In this document: positions 40,196 to 49,343 of the stretch, piece by piece
Position numbering within the stretch: position 1 is the stretch's first letter
Layout: each line of letters begins with the position of its first letter
Source: Allostella sp. ATCC 35155
GTDB taxonomy: Bacteria > Pseudomonadota > Alphaproteobacteria > ATCC43930 > Allostellaceae
DNA length: 64,000 bases
Direction of reading: 5' to 3'
NCBI GenBank assembly: GCA_006738865.1
Contig: AP019701.1
Coordinates: forward strand, 5,033,974-5,097,973
The notes under the pieces: generated by a model
What the model was told of the DNA's origin: nothing
What the model saw: the letters and a program-made list of their open reading frames with translations, nothing else
The model's database searches: none
Position numbers and translations under genes: made by a program

Positions 40196-40950
40196 GGGCG
40201 CATCGGGATGCCCGCCTCCGCCATGCGCGCCTTCGCCTCGGCGATCGTGTAGGTGCCGAAATGGAAGATCGAGGCCGCGAGGACCGCCGAGGCATGGCCG
40301 TCGCGGATCCCCTCGACCAGATGATCCAGATTGCCGACACCGCCCGAGGCGATCACGGGCACCGACACCGCGTCCGAGATCGCGCGGGTCAGCCCGATGT
40401 CGAAGCCGCGGCCGGTCCCGTCGCGGTCCATGGAAGTCAGCAGCAGCTCGCCGGCCCCCAGTTCGACCATGCGCTGCGCCCATTCGACGGCATCGAGGCC
40501 GGTGGGGCGCCGGCCGCCATGGGTGAAGACTTCCCAGCGGTCCGGCCCGACCGCCTTGGCGTCGATCGCGACCACGATGCATTGCACGCCGAACTTCTCC
40601 GCCCCTTCGGCGACGAATTCCGGCCGCTGCACGGCGGCGGTGTTGATCGAGACCTTGTCGGCGCCGGCCAGCAGCAATTCCCGGATGTCGGTCAGCGCCC
40701 GGACGCCCCCGCCGACGGTGAGCGGCATGAAGCATTCCTCGGCCGTGCGCGAGACGACATCGAAGATCGTCCGCCGCTCCTCGTGGCTGGCCGTGATGTC
40801 GAGGAAGCAGAGTTCGTCGGCGCCCGCCTTGTCGTAGACGCGAGCCTGTTCGACCGGATCGCCGGCATCCACCAGGTCGACGAACTGGACGCCCTTGACG
40901 ACCCGGCCGTCCTTGACGTCGAGGCAGGGTATGATGCGGGCCTTCAGCAT
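40192..40950 (-). CDS. hisF: imidazole glycerol phosphate synthase, cyclase subunit
   Basis: A 252-residue TIM barrel with duplicated halves. Catalytic aspartates are in C-L-D-V-K-D-G near residue 9-15 and in S-M-D-R-D-G-T near 128-134; phosphate sites are in V-G-G-G-V and A-S-G-G-V-G. It uses ammonia from HisH to form imidazole glycerol phosphate and AICAR. It starts 18 bp after hisA ends. Confidence 0.97.
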   Translation of the reverse strand: MLKARIIPCLDVKDGRVVKGVQFVDLVDAGDPVEQARVYDKAGADELCFLDITASHEERRTIFDVVSRTAEECFMPLTVGGGVRALTDIRELLLAGADKVSINTAAVQRPEFVAEGAEKFGVQCIVVAIDAKAVGPDRWEVFTHGGRRPTGLDAVEWAQRMVELGAGELLLTSMDRDGTGRGFDIGLTRAISDAVSVPVIASGGVGNLDHLVEGIRDGHASAVLAASIFHFGTYTIAEAKARMAEAGIPMRP

Positions 40951-40968
40951 GCGCGGGGAACCCCCTGG

Positions 40969-41688
40969 TCAGGCGGCGAGGGCGGCCAGTGCCTCGGCCG
41001 GTGCCAGCCGGCCGTCGTAGAGCGCGCGTCCGACGACCACCCCGGCGATGACGCCCGAGGCGCGGACGGCGTGGATGTCGCCGATCCCGGCGACCCCGCC
41101 CGATGCGATCACCGGGATCGAGACCGCCCGGGCCAGTTCCGCCGTGGCGGCGACGTTGACCCCGACGAGCGCTCCGTCGCGATCGATGTCGGTATAGACG
41201 ATGGCGGTGACGCCGGCATCCTCGAACCGCCTTGCGAGATCCAGCGCCGTCGTCTCGGCGGTTTCGACCCAGCCCTCGACGGCCACCTTGCCGCCGCGCG
41301 CATCGATGCCGACCGCGATCCGCTCGGGAAAACGCGCCGCCGCTTCCCGAACCAGGCCGGGATCGCGAAGCGCGACGGTGCCGAGGATGACGCGTCGGAC
41401 CCCCGCGGTCAGCCAGCGTTCGATCGCGGCCATGTCCCGGATACCGCCGCCCAGCTGAACGGGCACGTCGACCGCCGCCAGGATCGCCGCCACCGCGGCA
41501 TGGTTGACCGCCCGGCCGTGGATCGCGCCGTCGAGATCGACCAGATGCAGCCAGGAAAAGCCGGCGGTCACGAAGCTGGAGGCCTGCGCCGCCGGATCCT
41601 CGTTATAGACCGTGGCCTGGTCCATCGCCCCGCGCAGCAGGCGGACGCAGCGGCCCTCCTTGAGGTCGATGGCGGGGTAGAGGATCAC
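40969..41688 (-). CDS. hisA: phosphoribosylformimino-AICAR ribotide isomerase
   Basis: A 239-residue TIM barrel. It begins [14 protein letters not shown], with the catalytic aspartate, and has L-G-G-G-I-R-D near 78 and T-D-I-D-R-D-G near 165. It opens the ribose ring of ProFAR. GTG 41688 overlaps the stop of the upstream GNAT gene by 4 nt (GTGA), and no ATG is available at the conserved N-terminus. Confidence 0.97.
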   Translation of the reverse strand: MILYPAIDLKEGRCVRLLRGAMDQATVYNEDPAAQASSFVTAGFSWLHLVDLDGAIHGRAVNHAAVAAILAAVDVPVQLGGGIRDMAAIERWLTAGVRRVILGTVALRDPGLVREAAARFPERIAVGIDARGGKVAVEGWVETAETTALDLARRFEDAGVTAIVYTDIDRDGALVGVNVAATAELARAVSIPVIASGGVAGIGDIHAVRASGVIAGVVVGRALYDGRLAPAEALAALAA

Positions 41689-42224
41689 CGGTCCAGCCTC
41701 TTGTAGTAGTAGCGGCCGGCGACCGGCGTCCCGTCGACGATGGCGTAGAGCGGGTGCGTGCCCCAATGCACGAAGCCCAGCGATTCGTAGTGGGCGATGG
41801 CGGCGGTCTGGCTCTCCCGCACGTCGAGGTTCACCAGCCGGTAGCCTTCGGCGCGTGCGGCGTCGCAGACCGTGACCACGAGCTGGCGGGCCAATCCGTG
41901 GCCACGGGCCCATGGGGCCACGAAGTGGGTCGTCATCGTGGCCGCATGCGCCTGCACCTCGTTGTGCCGCGACGGACGCAGCATCTGGGCGGATGCGGCG
42001 ATCACGCCGTCCAGCCTGCCGACGAAGAGCCGGCGCTCCGGGACGAGGAGGACGCCTTTCCAGTAGGTCTCCATGACCTGCCGCGGAGGCGGGTTGAGCC
42101 AGCCGAAGCCGCCGCCGGCGCGGATCGCGGCCTCGGCCGCATCGCAGAGGTCGGCGAGGTCGCCCTTGGCAAATCGGGTCATCTCCTCGACGGAGATCGT
42201 TGCGGCCAGGCCGTTCACGCTCAT
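41685..42224 (-). CDS. GNAT acetyltransferase inside the his operon
   Basis: A 179-residue GNAT protein. Motif A is [12 protein letters not shown], with V-A-P before it, and the segment [10 protein letters not shown] is typical of the C-terminal part of the fold. It overlaps hisH (ATGA) and hisA (GTGA) by 4 nt on each side, so it is translated with the histidine genes although acetylation is not a step of the pathway. The substrate is unknown. Confidence 0.88.
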   Translation of the reverse strand: MSVNGLAATISVEEMTRFAKGDLADLCDAAEAAIRAGGGFGWLNPPPRQVMETYWKGVLLVPERRLFVGRLDGVIAASAQMLRPSRHNEVQAHAATMTTHFVAPWARGHGLARQLVVTVCDAARAEGYRLVNLDVRESQTAAIAHYESLGFVHWGTHPLYAIVDGTPVAGRYYYKRLDR

Positions 42225-42862
42225 GGCCGCCATGCGAGAAAATCGGCGAGCAGCCGCAGGCCGGCAGCCTGGCTCTTCTCGGGGTGGAACTGGGTGCCGA
42301 TCATGTTGTCCCGGCCGACGATGGCCGCGATCGGCCCGCCATAGTCCGTCTCGACCAGCAGGTCGGCCGGCCGCTCGGGTCGGATCGCATAGCTGTGCAC
42401 GAAGTAGACATGATCCCCCTGCCGAAGCCCGCCCAGCACCGGATGGGTGGCGATCGGTCCGAGTTCGTTCCAGCCCATGTGCGGGATCTTCAGGGACCGG
42501 TCCTCGGGCTCGATCACCCGGACTTCACCGGCGATCCAGCCGAGGCCGGGATGGATCCCGTGCTCGACCCCGCGGTCGGCCATCAGCTGCATGCCGACGC
42601 AGATGCCGAGGAAGGGTCGGCCGCCGCGCCGGACGGCGTCTTCCAGCGCCTCGATCATCCCCGTGACGGCACCCAGGCCCCGGCGGCAGTCGCCGAAGGC
42701 ACCGACGCCCGGCAGGACGATATGATCGGCACGCCGCACCACCTCCGGGTCGGCGGTCACGGCGACGGGTCGCGGATCGCCGGAATCGCGCGCCGCGCGC
42801 GCCAGCGCCTTGGCCGCCGAGCGCAGATTGCCGGAGCCGTAGTCGACGACGGCGATCGTCAT
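42221..42862 (-). CDS. hisH: imidazole glycerol phosphate synthase, glutamine amidotransferase subunit
   Basis: A 213-residue class I amidotransferase. The nucleophile lies in L-G-I-C-V-G-M-Q near residue 85; the catalytic pair is H-P-E-K-S near 192. The start [10 protein letters not shown] is a HisH hallmark. It releases ammonia from glutamine for HisF. Its ATG overlaps the DUF2628 stop by 4 nt. Confidence 0.97.
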   Translation of the reverse strand: MTIAVVDYGSGNLRSAAKALARAARDSGDPRPVAVTADPEVVRRADHIVLPGVGAFGDCRRGLGAVTGMIEALEDAVRRGGRPFLGICVGMQLMADRGVEHGIHPGLGWIAGEVRVIEPEDRSLKIPHMGWNELGPIATHPVLGGLRQGDHVYFVHSYAIRPERPADLLVETDYGGPIAAIVGRDNMIGTQFHPEKSQAAGLRLLADFLAWRP

Positions 42863-43230
42863 GCGAAGGCGGAGTCCCAGCCGCCCCGGCGGTCGGCCCA
42901 GCGCCGCAGGGCGCTGTCCGCGTTGCGGCCCGTCGACAGCCCCTCTTCGACATAGCCGCGCCAGTAGAGCGCCCGGCGCAGCAGGTCGTGGGCCTCGGCC
43001 GCGAACAGGAAGCGGAAGGCGAGCATGATCATCGCCAGCTCGACCGGATCGAACCAGCGCCGGGCGAAGGCGGCGGCGAAGAGCAGGTCGACCGCCAGAA
43101 CGATCGCGCACCACAGCCACATGCGCTGGCCGAGCGCCCAGACGAGCGGGATCGGCATGGCGGACCAGGCGAAACCCTCGCGGACGGCGATCACGTCGCC
43201 GGCCCGGGCATGGATGGAATAGACTCGCAT
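42859..43230 (-). CDS. DUF2628 membrane protein between hisB and hisH
   Basis: A 123-residue protein with two or three hydrophobic segments in residues 20-80. The start M-R-V-Y-S-I-H and F-A-W-S-A-M-P-I-P near 20 are typical of DUF2628. It starts 3 bp after hisB and overlaps hisH by 4 nt, so it is translated with the histidine genes. Its function is unknown. This placement recurs in Rhodospirillales-type genomes. Confidence 0.85.
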   Translation of the reverse strand: MRVYSIHARAGDVIAVREGFAWSAMPIPLVWALGQRMWLWCAIVLAVDLLFAAAFARRWFDPVELAMIMLAFRFLFAAEAHDLLRRALYWRGYVEEGLSTGRNADSALRRWADRRGGWDSAFA

Positions 43231-43233
43231 CGC

Positions 43234-43821
43234 CTAGAGCACACCCTTCGTGGAAGGCACCGAACCCGCCTGACGCGGGTCGAGCGTCAACGCCGCCCGC
43301 AAGGCGCGGGCCAGCCCCTTGAAGCAGCTTTCCACGATGTGGTGATTGTTCTCGCCGTAGAGATTTTCGACATGCAGCGTCAGGCCGGCGTTCTGGGCGA
43401 AGGCCTGGAACCACTCCTTGAACAGCTCGGTGTCCATCTCGCCCAACTTGGGGCGCGTGAAGACGACCTTCCAGACCAGATAGGGTCGATTGGAGGCGTC
43501 GAGCGCGACGCGCGTCAGCGTCTCGTCCATCGGGACGTGCGCGTCGCCCCAGCGGGCGATGCCGCGGCGGTCGCCCATGGCCTGGGAGAACGCCTGGCCG
43601 AGCGCGATGCCCGTGTCCTCCGTCGTGTGGTGGAAGTCGATATGCAGATCGCCTTCGGCCCGGACATGCAGGTCGAACAGCCCGTGCCGCGCCAGCTGGT
43701 CCAACATGTGGTCGAGGAAGCCGATGCCGGTGGCGACATCGGCCTTGCCGGTCCCGTCGAGGTCGACGGTGACGGCGATCCGGGTTTCCTTGGTGTTGCG
43801 CTCGACGGTGGCGCGGCGCAT
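43234..43821 (-). CDS. hisB: imidazoleglycerol-phosphate dehydratase
   Basis: A 195-residue monofunctional HisB. Metal-binding histidines lie in [20 protein letters not shown] and N-N-H-H-I-V-E. It removes water from imidazole glycerol phosphate using two Mn ions. It is the first gene of the his run in this window and is divergent from hslV across 215 bp. The fused phosphatase domain found in E. coli is absent. Confidence 0.97.
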   Translation of the reverse strand: MRRATVERNTKETRIAVTVDLDGTGKADVATGIGFLDHMLDQLARHGLFDLHVRAEGDLHIDFHHTTEDTGIALGQAFSQAMGDRRGIARWGDAHVPMDETLTRVALDASNRPYLVWKVVFTRPKLGEMDTELFKEWFQAFAQNAGLTLHVENLYGENNHHIVESCFKGLARALRAALTLDPRQAGSVPSTKGVL

Positions 43822-43934
43822 GGGCGTCCTCGAAAGCTGTCCGGCGGCGGTCCGCTCTGCTGCCGGGTCGTCTGGGAATGGGCGGTTCTATAGCCCGAAG
43901 CGCCCACGGACGCCACCCGAAGCCGGGATGCGCC

Positions 43935-43961
43935 CTTGATCGCAGCCGCGCCGCGCCCCAT
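43935..43961 (+). promoter_or_regulatory. candidate heat-shock (sigma-32) promoter of hslVU
   Basis: CTTGAT (43935-43940) is followed after 15 bases by CCCCAT (43956-43961), close to the sigma-32 pattern CTTGAAA and CCCCAT. It lies 75 bases upstream of hslV in the hisB-hslV gap. HslVU is a heat-shock protease in many bacteria, which fits. No alternative promoter on this strand looked better. Confidence 0.45.
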
Positions 43962-44036
43962 CCTCTTGCGCGAACGATCCGCCGCCCGAGCGGCCCGGTT
44001 CGCTCCGGGCCCGGCCTGCACAACCCCACGAGAAGA

Positions 44037-44585
44037 ATGACCGATCGCGAAGCCCCCGCCTGGCACGGCACAACCATCCTTTGCGTCCGCAAGGACGGGC
44101 GCGTCGCCATGGCCGGCGACGGCCAGGTGTCCATGGGCCAGACGGTAATGAAGTCGAACGCCCGCAAGGTCCGCCGCATCGGCGGCGGCGACATCATCGC
44201 CGGCTTCGCCGGCGCCACGGCCGACGCCTTCACGCTGTTCGAGCGCCTGGAGGCGAAGCTGGAGTCCCATCCGGGTCAGCTCGCCCGGGCCTGCGTCGAA
44301 CTCGCGAAGGACTGGCGGACCGACCGCTATCTGCGGCGCCTGGAGGCGATGATGGCGGTGGCCGACCGCAACGTCTCCCTGCTCCTGTCCGGCAATGGCG
44401 ACGTGCTGGAGCCCGAGGACGGCATCATCGCCATCGGCTCCGGCGGTTCCTTTGCGCTGGCAGCCGCCCGGGCGCTGGCCGACCGGGTGGACATGGACGC
44501 CGAAGCCATCGCGCGCCGATCGCTCGCCATCGCGGCGGAAATCTGCGTCTACACCAACGACAAGATCATCGTCGAAACCCTATGA
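44037..44585 (+). CDS. hslV: ATP-dependent protease peptidase subunit HslV
   Basis: A 182-residue proteasome-beta-like peptidase. After an 11-residue propeptide, the sequence [10 protein letters not shown] supplies the N-terminal threonine nucleophile T12, and G-D-G-Q-V follows. The glycine-rich S-G-N-G-D-V and [12 protein letters not shown] segments are typical. It forms a dodecamer capped by HslU. The stop overlaps the hslU start by 4 nt. Confidence 0.97.
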   Translation: MTDREAPAWHGTTILCVRKDGRVAMAGDGQVSMGQTVMKSNARKVRRIGGGDIIAGFAGATADAFTLFERLEAKLESHPGQLARACVELAKDWRTDRYLRRLEAMMAVADRNVSLLLSGNGDVLEPEDGIIAIGSGGSFALAAARALADRVDMDAEAIARRSLAIAAEICVYTNDKIIVETL

Positions 44586-45898
44586 CCGACTTCTCCCCCC
44601 GCGAGATCGTCTCCGAGCTCGATCGTCACATCGTCGGCCAGAACGACGCCAAGCGCGCCGTCGCGATCGCCTTGCGCAACCGCTGGCGTCGCCAGCAGCT
44701 CCCCGAGGAGCTGCGGGAGGAGGTTCTGCCCAAGAACATCCTCATGATCGGGCCGACCGGCGTCGGCAAGACGGAGATCGCCCGCCGCCTGGCGCGCCTG
44801 GCGCAGGCACCCTTCCTCAAGGTCGAGGCGACCAAGTTCACCGAGGTCGGCTATGTCGGCCGCGACGTCGAGCAGATCGTTCGCGACCTCGTCGAGATCG
44901 CCATCCAGATGACCAAGGAGCGCCTGCGGCGCGAGGTCGAATCGAAGGCCGAGATCCGTGCCGAGGAACGGGTGCTGGACGCACTGGTCGGCGAGAACGC
45001 CAGCGCCGAAACCCGGCAGAAGTTCCGCAAGATGCTGCGCGAAGGCCAGCTCGACGACCGGGAAATCGAGCTGCAGCTGGCCGACGCCAACCCCTTCGGC
45101 CAGCTCCCGACCTTCGAGGTGCCGGGCATGCCGGGCGCCAGCGTCGGGATGCTCAACCTCGGCGACATCTTCGGCAAGGCGATGGGGGGACGGACCAAGC
45201 CGCGGCGGCTGACGGTCGCCCTCTCTCACGAAGCCCTGATGAAGGAAGAGGTCGAGAAGCTGCTCGACCAGGAGCGCGTCGTGAAGGAGGCGATCCTGTC
45301 CGTGGAGCAGAACGGCATCGTCTTCCTCGACGAGATCGACAAGATCTGCGCGCGCTCCGGCGAGCGGGTGGGCGGCGACGTCAGCCGCGAGGGCGTGCAG
45401 CGCGATCTGCTGCCGCTGATCGAGGGCACGACCGTCACCACCAAGCATGGGCCGGTGAAGACGGACCATGTGCTGTTCATCGCATCGGGCGCATTCCACA
45501 TCGCCAAGCCGTCCGACCTCCTGCCCGAGCTGCAGGGACGCCTGCCGATCCGGGTCAACCTGAAGCCGCTGGAGCGGGACGATTTCCGCCGCATCCTGAC
45601 CGAGCCGGATGCCTGCCTGATCACCCAGTACAAGGCGCTGTTGAAGACCGAGGACGTGACGCTCGACTTCACCGACGACGGCATCGACGCGCTCGCCGAT
45701 CTCGCGGTCGAGATCAATTCCACGGTCGAGAACATCGGCGCGCGCCGCCTGCACACCGTGATGGAGCGGCTCCTGGAGGAGGTGAGCTTCAGCGCGACGG
45801 ACAATCCCGGAACGGCGGTGACGATCGACGCCGCCTATGTCCGTCGCCAGGTCGGCGAACTGGCGAAGAACGCCGACCTGTCGAAGTTCATCCTCTAG
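44582..45898 (+). CDS. hslU: ATP-dependent protease ATPase subunit HslU
   Basis: A 438-residue AAA+ unfoldase. Walker A is G-P-T-G-V-G-K-T at 57-64, Walker B is I-V-F-L-D-E-I-D-K near 250, the pore loop is G-Y-V-G-R-D, and the C-terminus ends L-S-K-F-I-L, the peptide that inserts into HslV to activate it. The intermediate domain lies between about 110 and 240. Confidence 0.98.
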   Translation: MTDFSPREIVSELDRHIVGQNDAKRAVAIALRNRWRRQQLPEELREEVLPKNILMIGPTGVGKTEIARRLARLAQAPFLKVEATKFTEVGYVGRDVEQIVRDLVEIAIQMTKERLRREVESKAEIRAEERVLDALVGENASAETRQKFRKMLREGQLDDREIELQLADANPFGQLPTFEVPGMPGASVGMLNLGDIFGKAMGGRTKPRRLTVALSHEALMKEEVEKLLDQERVVKEAILSVEQNGIVFLDEIDKICARSGERVGGDVSREGVQRDLLPLIEGTTVTTKHGPVKTDHVLFIASGAFHIAKPSDLLPELQGRLPIRVNLKPLERDDFRRILTEPDACLITQYKALLKTEDVTLDFTDDGIDALADLAVEINSTVENIGARRLHTVMERLLEEVSFSATDNPGTAVTIDAAYVRRQVGELAKNADLSKFIL

Positions 45899-45915
45899 GG
45901 GCGGGGCGTCGCCCC

Positions 45916-46422
45916 ATGCTGGCGCCGGCCGCCATCCTGGTGCTGCTGGCCAGCGCGCTGTTCGCGTGGTTCGCCGGCCGCCGCCTGCCAAGGCCCTGGA
46001 ATCGCATCGGCGTCGCGCTCGGCCTGGCGCCGCCGGCCGCCATCCTGGCGGCCCTGGCGGCGGGGCTGGTCTCCGGCTGGTTCGGATGCGCCGAGCATTC
46101 TCTCTGGCGCAACCGGACCGCGGACGGGCGCTTCGTCGTCGCCGCGACCGCGATCGCCTGCGAAGGTGCCGATACCGGCTACAACATCCTGGTGGAGGAA
46201 GTGCGACCCGACGGCAGCCCGGGAAAGGTGCGCGCGATCTGGCGCAGCCTCGGCAGTCCGGTGCCCGTCGCCGTCGACCACGTGCCGCCGGCGACATTCA
46301 CGGTCCGCGCCCATGACGGCACGGCCGAGCGGCGGCCGGTGGCGCCGGCGGAAGTCCGGCTCGAGGGGAGCGCACTGACGCCGTCGCGGATGTGGTCCTT
46401 CCGGCACGGCAAGGCCACCTGA
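45916..46422 (+). CDS. hypothetical membrane protein downstream of hslU
   Basis: A 168-residue protein of unknown function. Two hydrophobic segments (residues ~3-19 and ~32-54) are followed by a mainly beta C-terminal domain of about 110 residues, with the second segment ending in L-V-S-G-W-F-G-C. The C-terminal domain would lie on one side of the inner membrane. No recognised motif was found. It starts 17 bp after hslU and its stop abuts the stop of the opposite-strand XRE gene (TGA|TCA). Confidence 0.6.
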   Translation: MLAPAAILVLLASALFAWFAGRRLPRPWNRIGVALGLAPPAAILAALAAGLVSGWFGCAEHSLWRNRTADGRFVVAATAIACEGADTGYNILVEEVRPDGSPGKVRAIWRSLGSPVPVAVDHVPPATFTVRAHDGTAERRPVAPAEVRLEGSALTPSRMWSFRHGKAT

Positions 46423-46827
46423 TCAGGGCGCGCTGCCGGTACGGCGGCGGCCGACGGCGCGCGGGCGCGCCTCCTCGGCATCGTCCAGCAACCGGTGCAT
46501 GGCTTCGATCGTGGGCGGTGACAGGTGGCGTATCGTGCGCGCGAGTCGGTTCGCCAGTTCCGTCGCGCGCGGCGCGAGGCCCGAAGTGTCGACGACGGCG
46601 CGCGGATGCGACACACGGGCAGCCCGCTCCAGCGCCTCCGCATCATCCCAGATGATCCCGAAATATTCGCAGATCTGAATCAGCAGGGCACGGCTCGGCC
46701 GGCCCTTGCGACCATGCTCCAGCGCCGACAGGTAGGCCGCGGAGATCTCCAGATCGGCGGCCATTCCCTTCAGCGTGAGACCGCGCTCCGCCCGCAGCCG
46801 GCGTACCGCTTCGCCGAATGGCGTCAC
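46423..46827 (-). CDS. XRE-family helix-turn-helix regulator ending the PqqD/HprK-like/GT operon
   Basis: A 134-residue protein. The HTH is at about 5-60 (F-G-E-A-V-R-R-L-R-A-E-R, L-T-L-K-G-M-A-A-D-L, A-A-Y-L-S-A-L-E-H-G-R). The second half (P-R-A-T-E-L-A-N-R-L-A-R-T near 90) is predicted helical, and the C-terminus is basic. This one-helix-bundle XRE type is widespread in alphaproteobacteria. Its ATG overlaps the preceding glycosyltransferase stop by 4 nt, so it is the last gene of a five-gene operon that it might regulate; that is inferred. Confidence 0.8.
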   Translation of the reverse strand: MTPFGEAVRRLRAERGLTLKGMAADLEISAAYLSALEHGRKGRPSRALLIQICEYFGIIWDDAEALERAARVSHPRAVVDTSGLAPRATELANRLARTIRHLSPPTIEAMHRLLDDAEEARPRAVGRRRTGSAP

Positions 46828-47528
46828 TTGCGGGGCTCGCCGTCCGGCATGGATCGCCGACGGTGCAGGTGCTCGCGGATCGCGCGCACATAGTCCAGGC
46901 GGCGATCGTCCCCCCGCAGCCGCCCGATATTGCCTCCGTGATGGCGTCGCCGCAGGACGACATCGGGCAGCACGACGTAGCGCTCGCCGGAATGCTCGAC
47001 CCGGAGCAGCCAGCTCATGAACTCCGCCACCCGCAGATCCTCCCGGAAGTGGCCGAGGCGTCCGAACACCGCGCTACGCACCAGCATCGCCCCCGGTACC
47101 AGCGCCGGCATCGCCTGATCCGGAACGTGGATCGCTGCCGCCTCGGCGGCCGGCACATCGGGGCTGAGGAACTGCTCGGCATGGCCGAAGCACATCGTCA
47201 GGGAGGGATCGGCGCAGAGGGCCCGCATCAGCAGGCTGGCGTGATCGGGCGTCCACAGATCGTCGCAATCCAGGAAGGAGACGAACGGGCTCTCGACCAG
47301 TTCGACGCCTCGATTGCGGGCCGCGCCGATGCCCGAGGGCGGGATGGAGACCACCAGCGGCCGCAGCGGGTGCGCCGCCGCCACGCGCGCCCCGTCGTCG
47401 GTCGACCCGTCATCGACGACGATGGTGCGCTCGACCGGCAGCGTCTGCCGGGCGATGCTGTCCAGCGCCTCCCCGACATAGCGGGCACCATCGCGCATCG
47501 GGATGACGACGGAAATCCCGCTCGTCAT
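46824..47528 (-). CDS. GT2-family glycosyltransferase (second of the operon)
   Basis: A 234-residue GT-A-fold transferase. It begins I-S-V-V-I-P-M-R-D-G, then V-V-D-D-G-S-T-D-D near 38-46, G-A-A-R-N-R-G near 70, and the D-x-D-like F-L-D-C-D-D near 86. No membrane segment is present, so it acts in the cytosol or at the membrane face. It overlaps both neighbours by 4 nt. Acceptor and sugar are unknown. The R-R-R-H-H-G-G-N-I-G near 195 is the C-terminal motif often seen in these enzymes. Confidence 0.88.
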   Translation of the reverse strand: MTSGISVVIPMRDGARYVGEALDSIARQTLPVERTIVVDDGSTDDGARVAAAHPLRPLVVSIPPSGIGAARNRGVELVESPFVSFLDCDDLWTPDHASLLMRALCADPSLTMCFGHAEQFLSPDVPAAEAAAIHVPDQAMPALVPGAMLVRSAVFGRLGHFREDLRVAEFMSWLLRVEHSGERYVVLPDVVLRRRHHGGNIGRLRGDDRRLDYVRAIREHLHRRRSMPDGEPRK

Positions 47529-48289
47529 GGCCCTGGCTCCGCCGGAGACGGTGGCAGCTCCGCGAGAAAATCCTCGAACGCCGGCAGGGGCGGCGGCGGA
47601 TTTCCCTGCCGCCTGCGGCGCAGGAGCGACCGGGCGATGGCGGAGGCGAAGTGCTGTCGCATGGCCGAACGATGCCGCGTCATGTTGCTGTCGTGCAGGT
47701 GATAGAGGAGCACGACCCGGGGCAGGGTCTCCAACGCGGCTCCGCTCTCGAACCAGCGGAAGAACCAGTCAACGTCTTCGGCATAGCGCATGTCCGGGGC
47801 GAAGCCGCCGATCCGCTCGAAGAGAGAACGGCGATAGAGGCCGGTGCCGAGCTGGGGAAAGAAGGCCGGATACATCGGCATGCCGATGGCGGACCATGCG
47901 GCCTCGGCCTCCGGCGAATCGGTCACGATCTGCAGTTGCCCGACGATCCCGTCGAGGTCGGGGCGTGCCTCGAGATAGGGCAGTGTCCAGGCCAGCCGGC
48001 CGGGTGGCCATTCGTCGTCCACGTCGATGAAGGCGATGACGGGTGCCCGGGCCATCGTGAGGCCGGTGTTGCGGGCGGCGGCCGGGCCGCCATTGGCGGT
48101 CCGCGCCCAGCGGATCCGACCCTCGGCCGCCAAGTGCTCGCACAATCGCGGCGTTTCGTCGATCGACCCGTCGTCGACGACGACGATCCCCACCCCGTCG
48201 ACGCCCTGCGCTTCGATCCGCTCGATGGCGCCGTGCAGGTGCCGCGCGCCGTTGAAGACCGGCACGACGACGTCGACGCGGTGCGTCAT
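47525..48289 (-). CDS. GT2-family glycosyltransferase (first of the operon)
   Basis: A 254-residue GT-A-fold transferase with V-D-V-V-V-P-V-F-N-G at the start, V-V-D-D-G-S-I-D-E, A-A-A-R-N-T-G and the D-x-D-type I-D-V-D-D-E-W. Its closest visible relative is the next gene, with which it shares overall order and length, including R-Y-A-E-D-V-D-W in place of R-V-A-E-F-M-S-W, and a basic tail. A duplication is likely. ATG 48289 overlaps the HprK-like stop by 4 nt. Confidence 0.88.
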   Translation of the reverse strand: MTHRVDVVVPVFNGARHLHGAIERIEAQGVDGVGIVVVDDGSIDETPRLCEHLAAEGRIRWARTANGGPAAARNTGLTMARAPVIAFIDVDDEWPPGRLAWTLPYLEARPDLDGIVGQLQIVTDSPEAEAAWSAIGMPMYPAFFPQLGTGLYRRSLFERIGGFAPDMRYAEDVDWFFRWFESGAALETLPRVVLLYHLHDSNMTRHRSAMRQHFASAIARSLLRRRRQGNPPPPLPAFEDFLAELPPSPAEPGP

Positions 48290-49341
48290 CGCGACGGTAC
48301 CCCCTCCAGGATCTGGAGGATGGCGTGCGGAATCTGCCCGAGGTCGGTTCCGGCCGCCAGCTCGAAGCATGGGACCGACATGCACAGTCGCGTCAGCTTG
48401 GCCAGCGTCGAAGCGGCGTGGCCCGGCAGGTGGGCCAGTGTGGTCGGGGCCAGTGCCCGGATCGCGGCCGCCGCCGGCACCCGGCGCACCGACGTATCCA
48501 CGAGGCCGGTGACACGGGGCAACACGACCGCGCGGATCGGCATCTCCGGCACCAGCGCATCGGGGAAGCCGCGACTGCCGTAGATCAACGCCTTCTCGCC
48601 GGGCTCGCGGTCCGGGTTCCAGACATGCTCCGCAAGCTGGGGAAACCGGCGCAGGGCATCGTCGGTGAACTTGGCCGCACAGTAGAGGCTGTAGACGATC
48701 GGCGGCGGCGCCGTCCCGACCAGCACATAGTCGTCGCCGGCATAGGACAGCCCGCCTGCAAGGCAGGCGATCGTCGTGGTCGTCTTCCCGGACCCGCTCG
48801 GGCCGGTCACGAGCACGCCGCCGTCGGGCCGGCCGACGGCGCCGGCATGGACGGGCTGCAGGCCCGTGTCCGCGAGCCAGGCATGGAAGATCGGGCGGAA
48901 CGGGAAGCTGCGCTCCCAGTAGGGCAGCGGCCGGCGCAGGTGATAGAGCGCCACGCCACGTTGCCGGTCGAGTACCGAGACGCTGTCGGCGCCAAGCTGA
49001 TAGAAGGCCGAGAATCGCCCATCGCCGAGATCGATGCCGCCGCGCTGGCCATAGGCCTCCGCCGGCCAGGGGGCGGGCGGCAGGTGCGCCGTCGCTTCGC
49101 TCCAGGCATGGATCGCGATCTCCGCCGCGCCGTCTTCGGGTAGCCGGATGTGGGCGAGGGTGGGGGCGATGGCCGACGCCACCGCCTCGCCCGCACAAAC
49201 GAGCCGGAATGCGGCCGGTCCCAGCCGGTAGCGGTGCTCGATCCGGCCCGCGGCTTCGTGGGCGCTTTCCGCCACCGCCAGCGCGTCCGCGAAGAAGCGC
49301 TCGAGGGCGACCATCGGGACGTCGGCCGGGCGGCCCGGCAT
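48286..49341 (-). CDS. HPr kinase-like P-loop protein paired with PqqD
   Basis: A 351-residue protein. The C-terminal half resembles the kinase domain of HPr kinase: H-A-G-A-V-G near 165 and a Walker A loop G-P-S-G-S-G-K-T at 180-187, then Y-A-G-D-D-Y near 200. The N-terminal ~150 residues are particular to the PqqD-associated branch. Such proteins are known tailoring kinases in some lasso-peptide clusters but are also common in uncharacterised operons; HPr is not the expected substrate. ATG 49341 starts 2 bp after the PqqD stop; a GTG at 49347 would overlap that stop. Confidence 0.8.
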   Translation of the reverse strand: MPGRPADVPMVALERFFADALAVAESAHEAAGRIEHRYRLGPAAFRLVCAGEAVASAIAPTLAHIRLPEDGAAEIAIHAWSEATAHLPPAPWPAEAYGQRGGIDLGDGRFSAFYQLGADSVSVLDRQRGVALYHLRRPLPYWERSFPFRPIFHAWLADTGLQPVHAGAVGRPDGGVLVTGPSGSGKTTTTIACLAGGLSYAGDDYVLVGTAPPPIVYSLYCAAKFTDDALRRFPQLAEHVWNPDREPGEKALIYGSRGFPDALVPEMPIRAVVLPRVTGLVDTSVRRVPAAAAIRALAPTTLAHLPGHAASTLAKLTRLCMSVPCFELAAGTDLGQIPHAILQILEGVPSR

Positions 49342-49343
49342 CG

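Noticed and set aside
42221-44233. Extending hisH upstream through the hisB-hslV gap
   Set aside because: The frame is open, but the HisH N-terminus is conserved at 42862 and the upstream part is antisense/alternate-frame to hisB and DUF2628.
48286-49341. Calling the HprK-like gene the true HPr kinase of the nitrogen PTS
   Set aside because: Alphaproteobacterial PTS HprK is a short protein (about 150 residues) next to PTS and two-component genes; this one is 351 residues and lies beside PqqD and GT2 genes.
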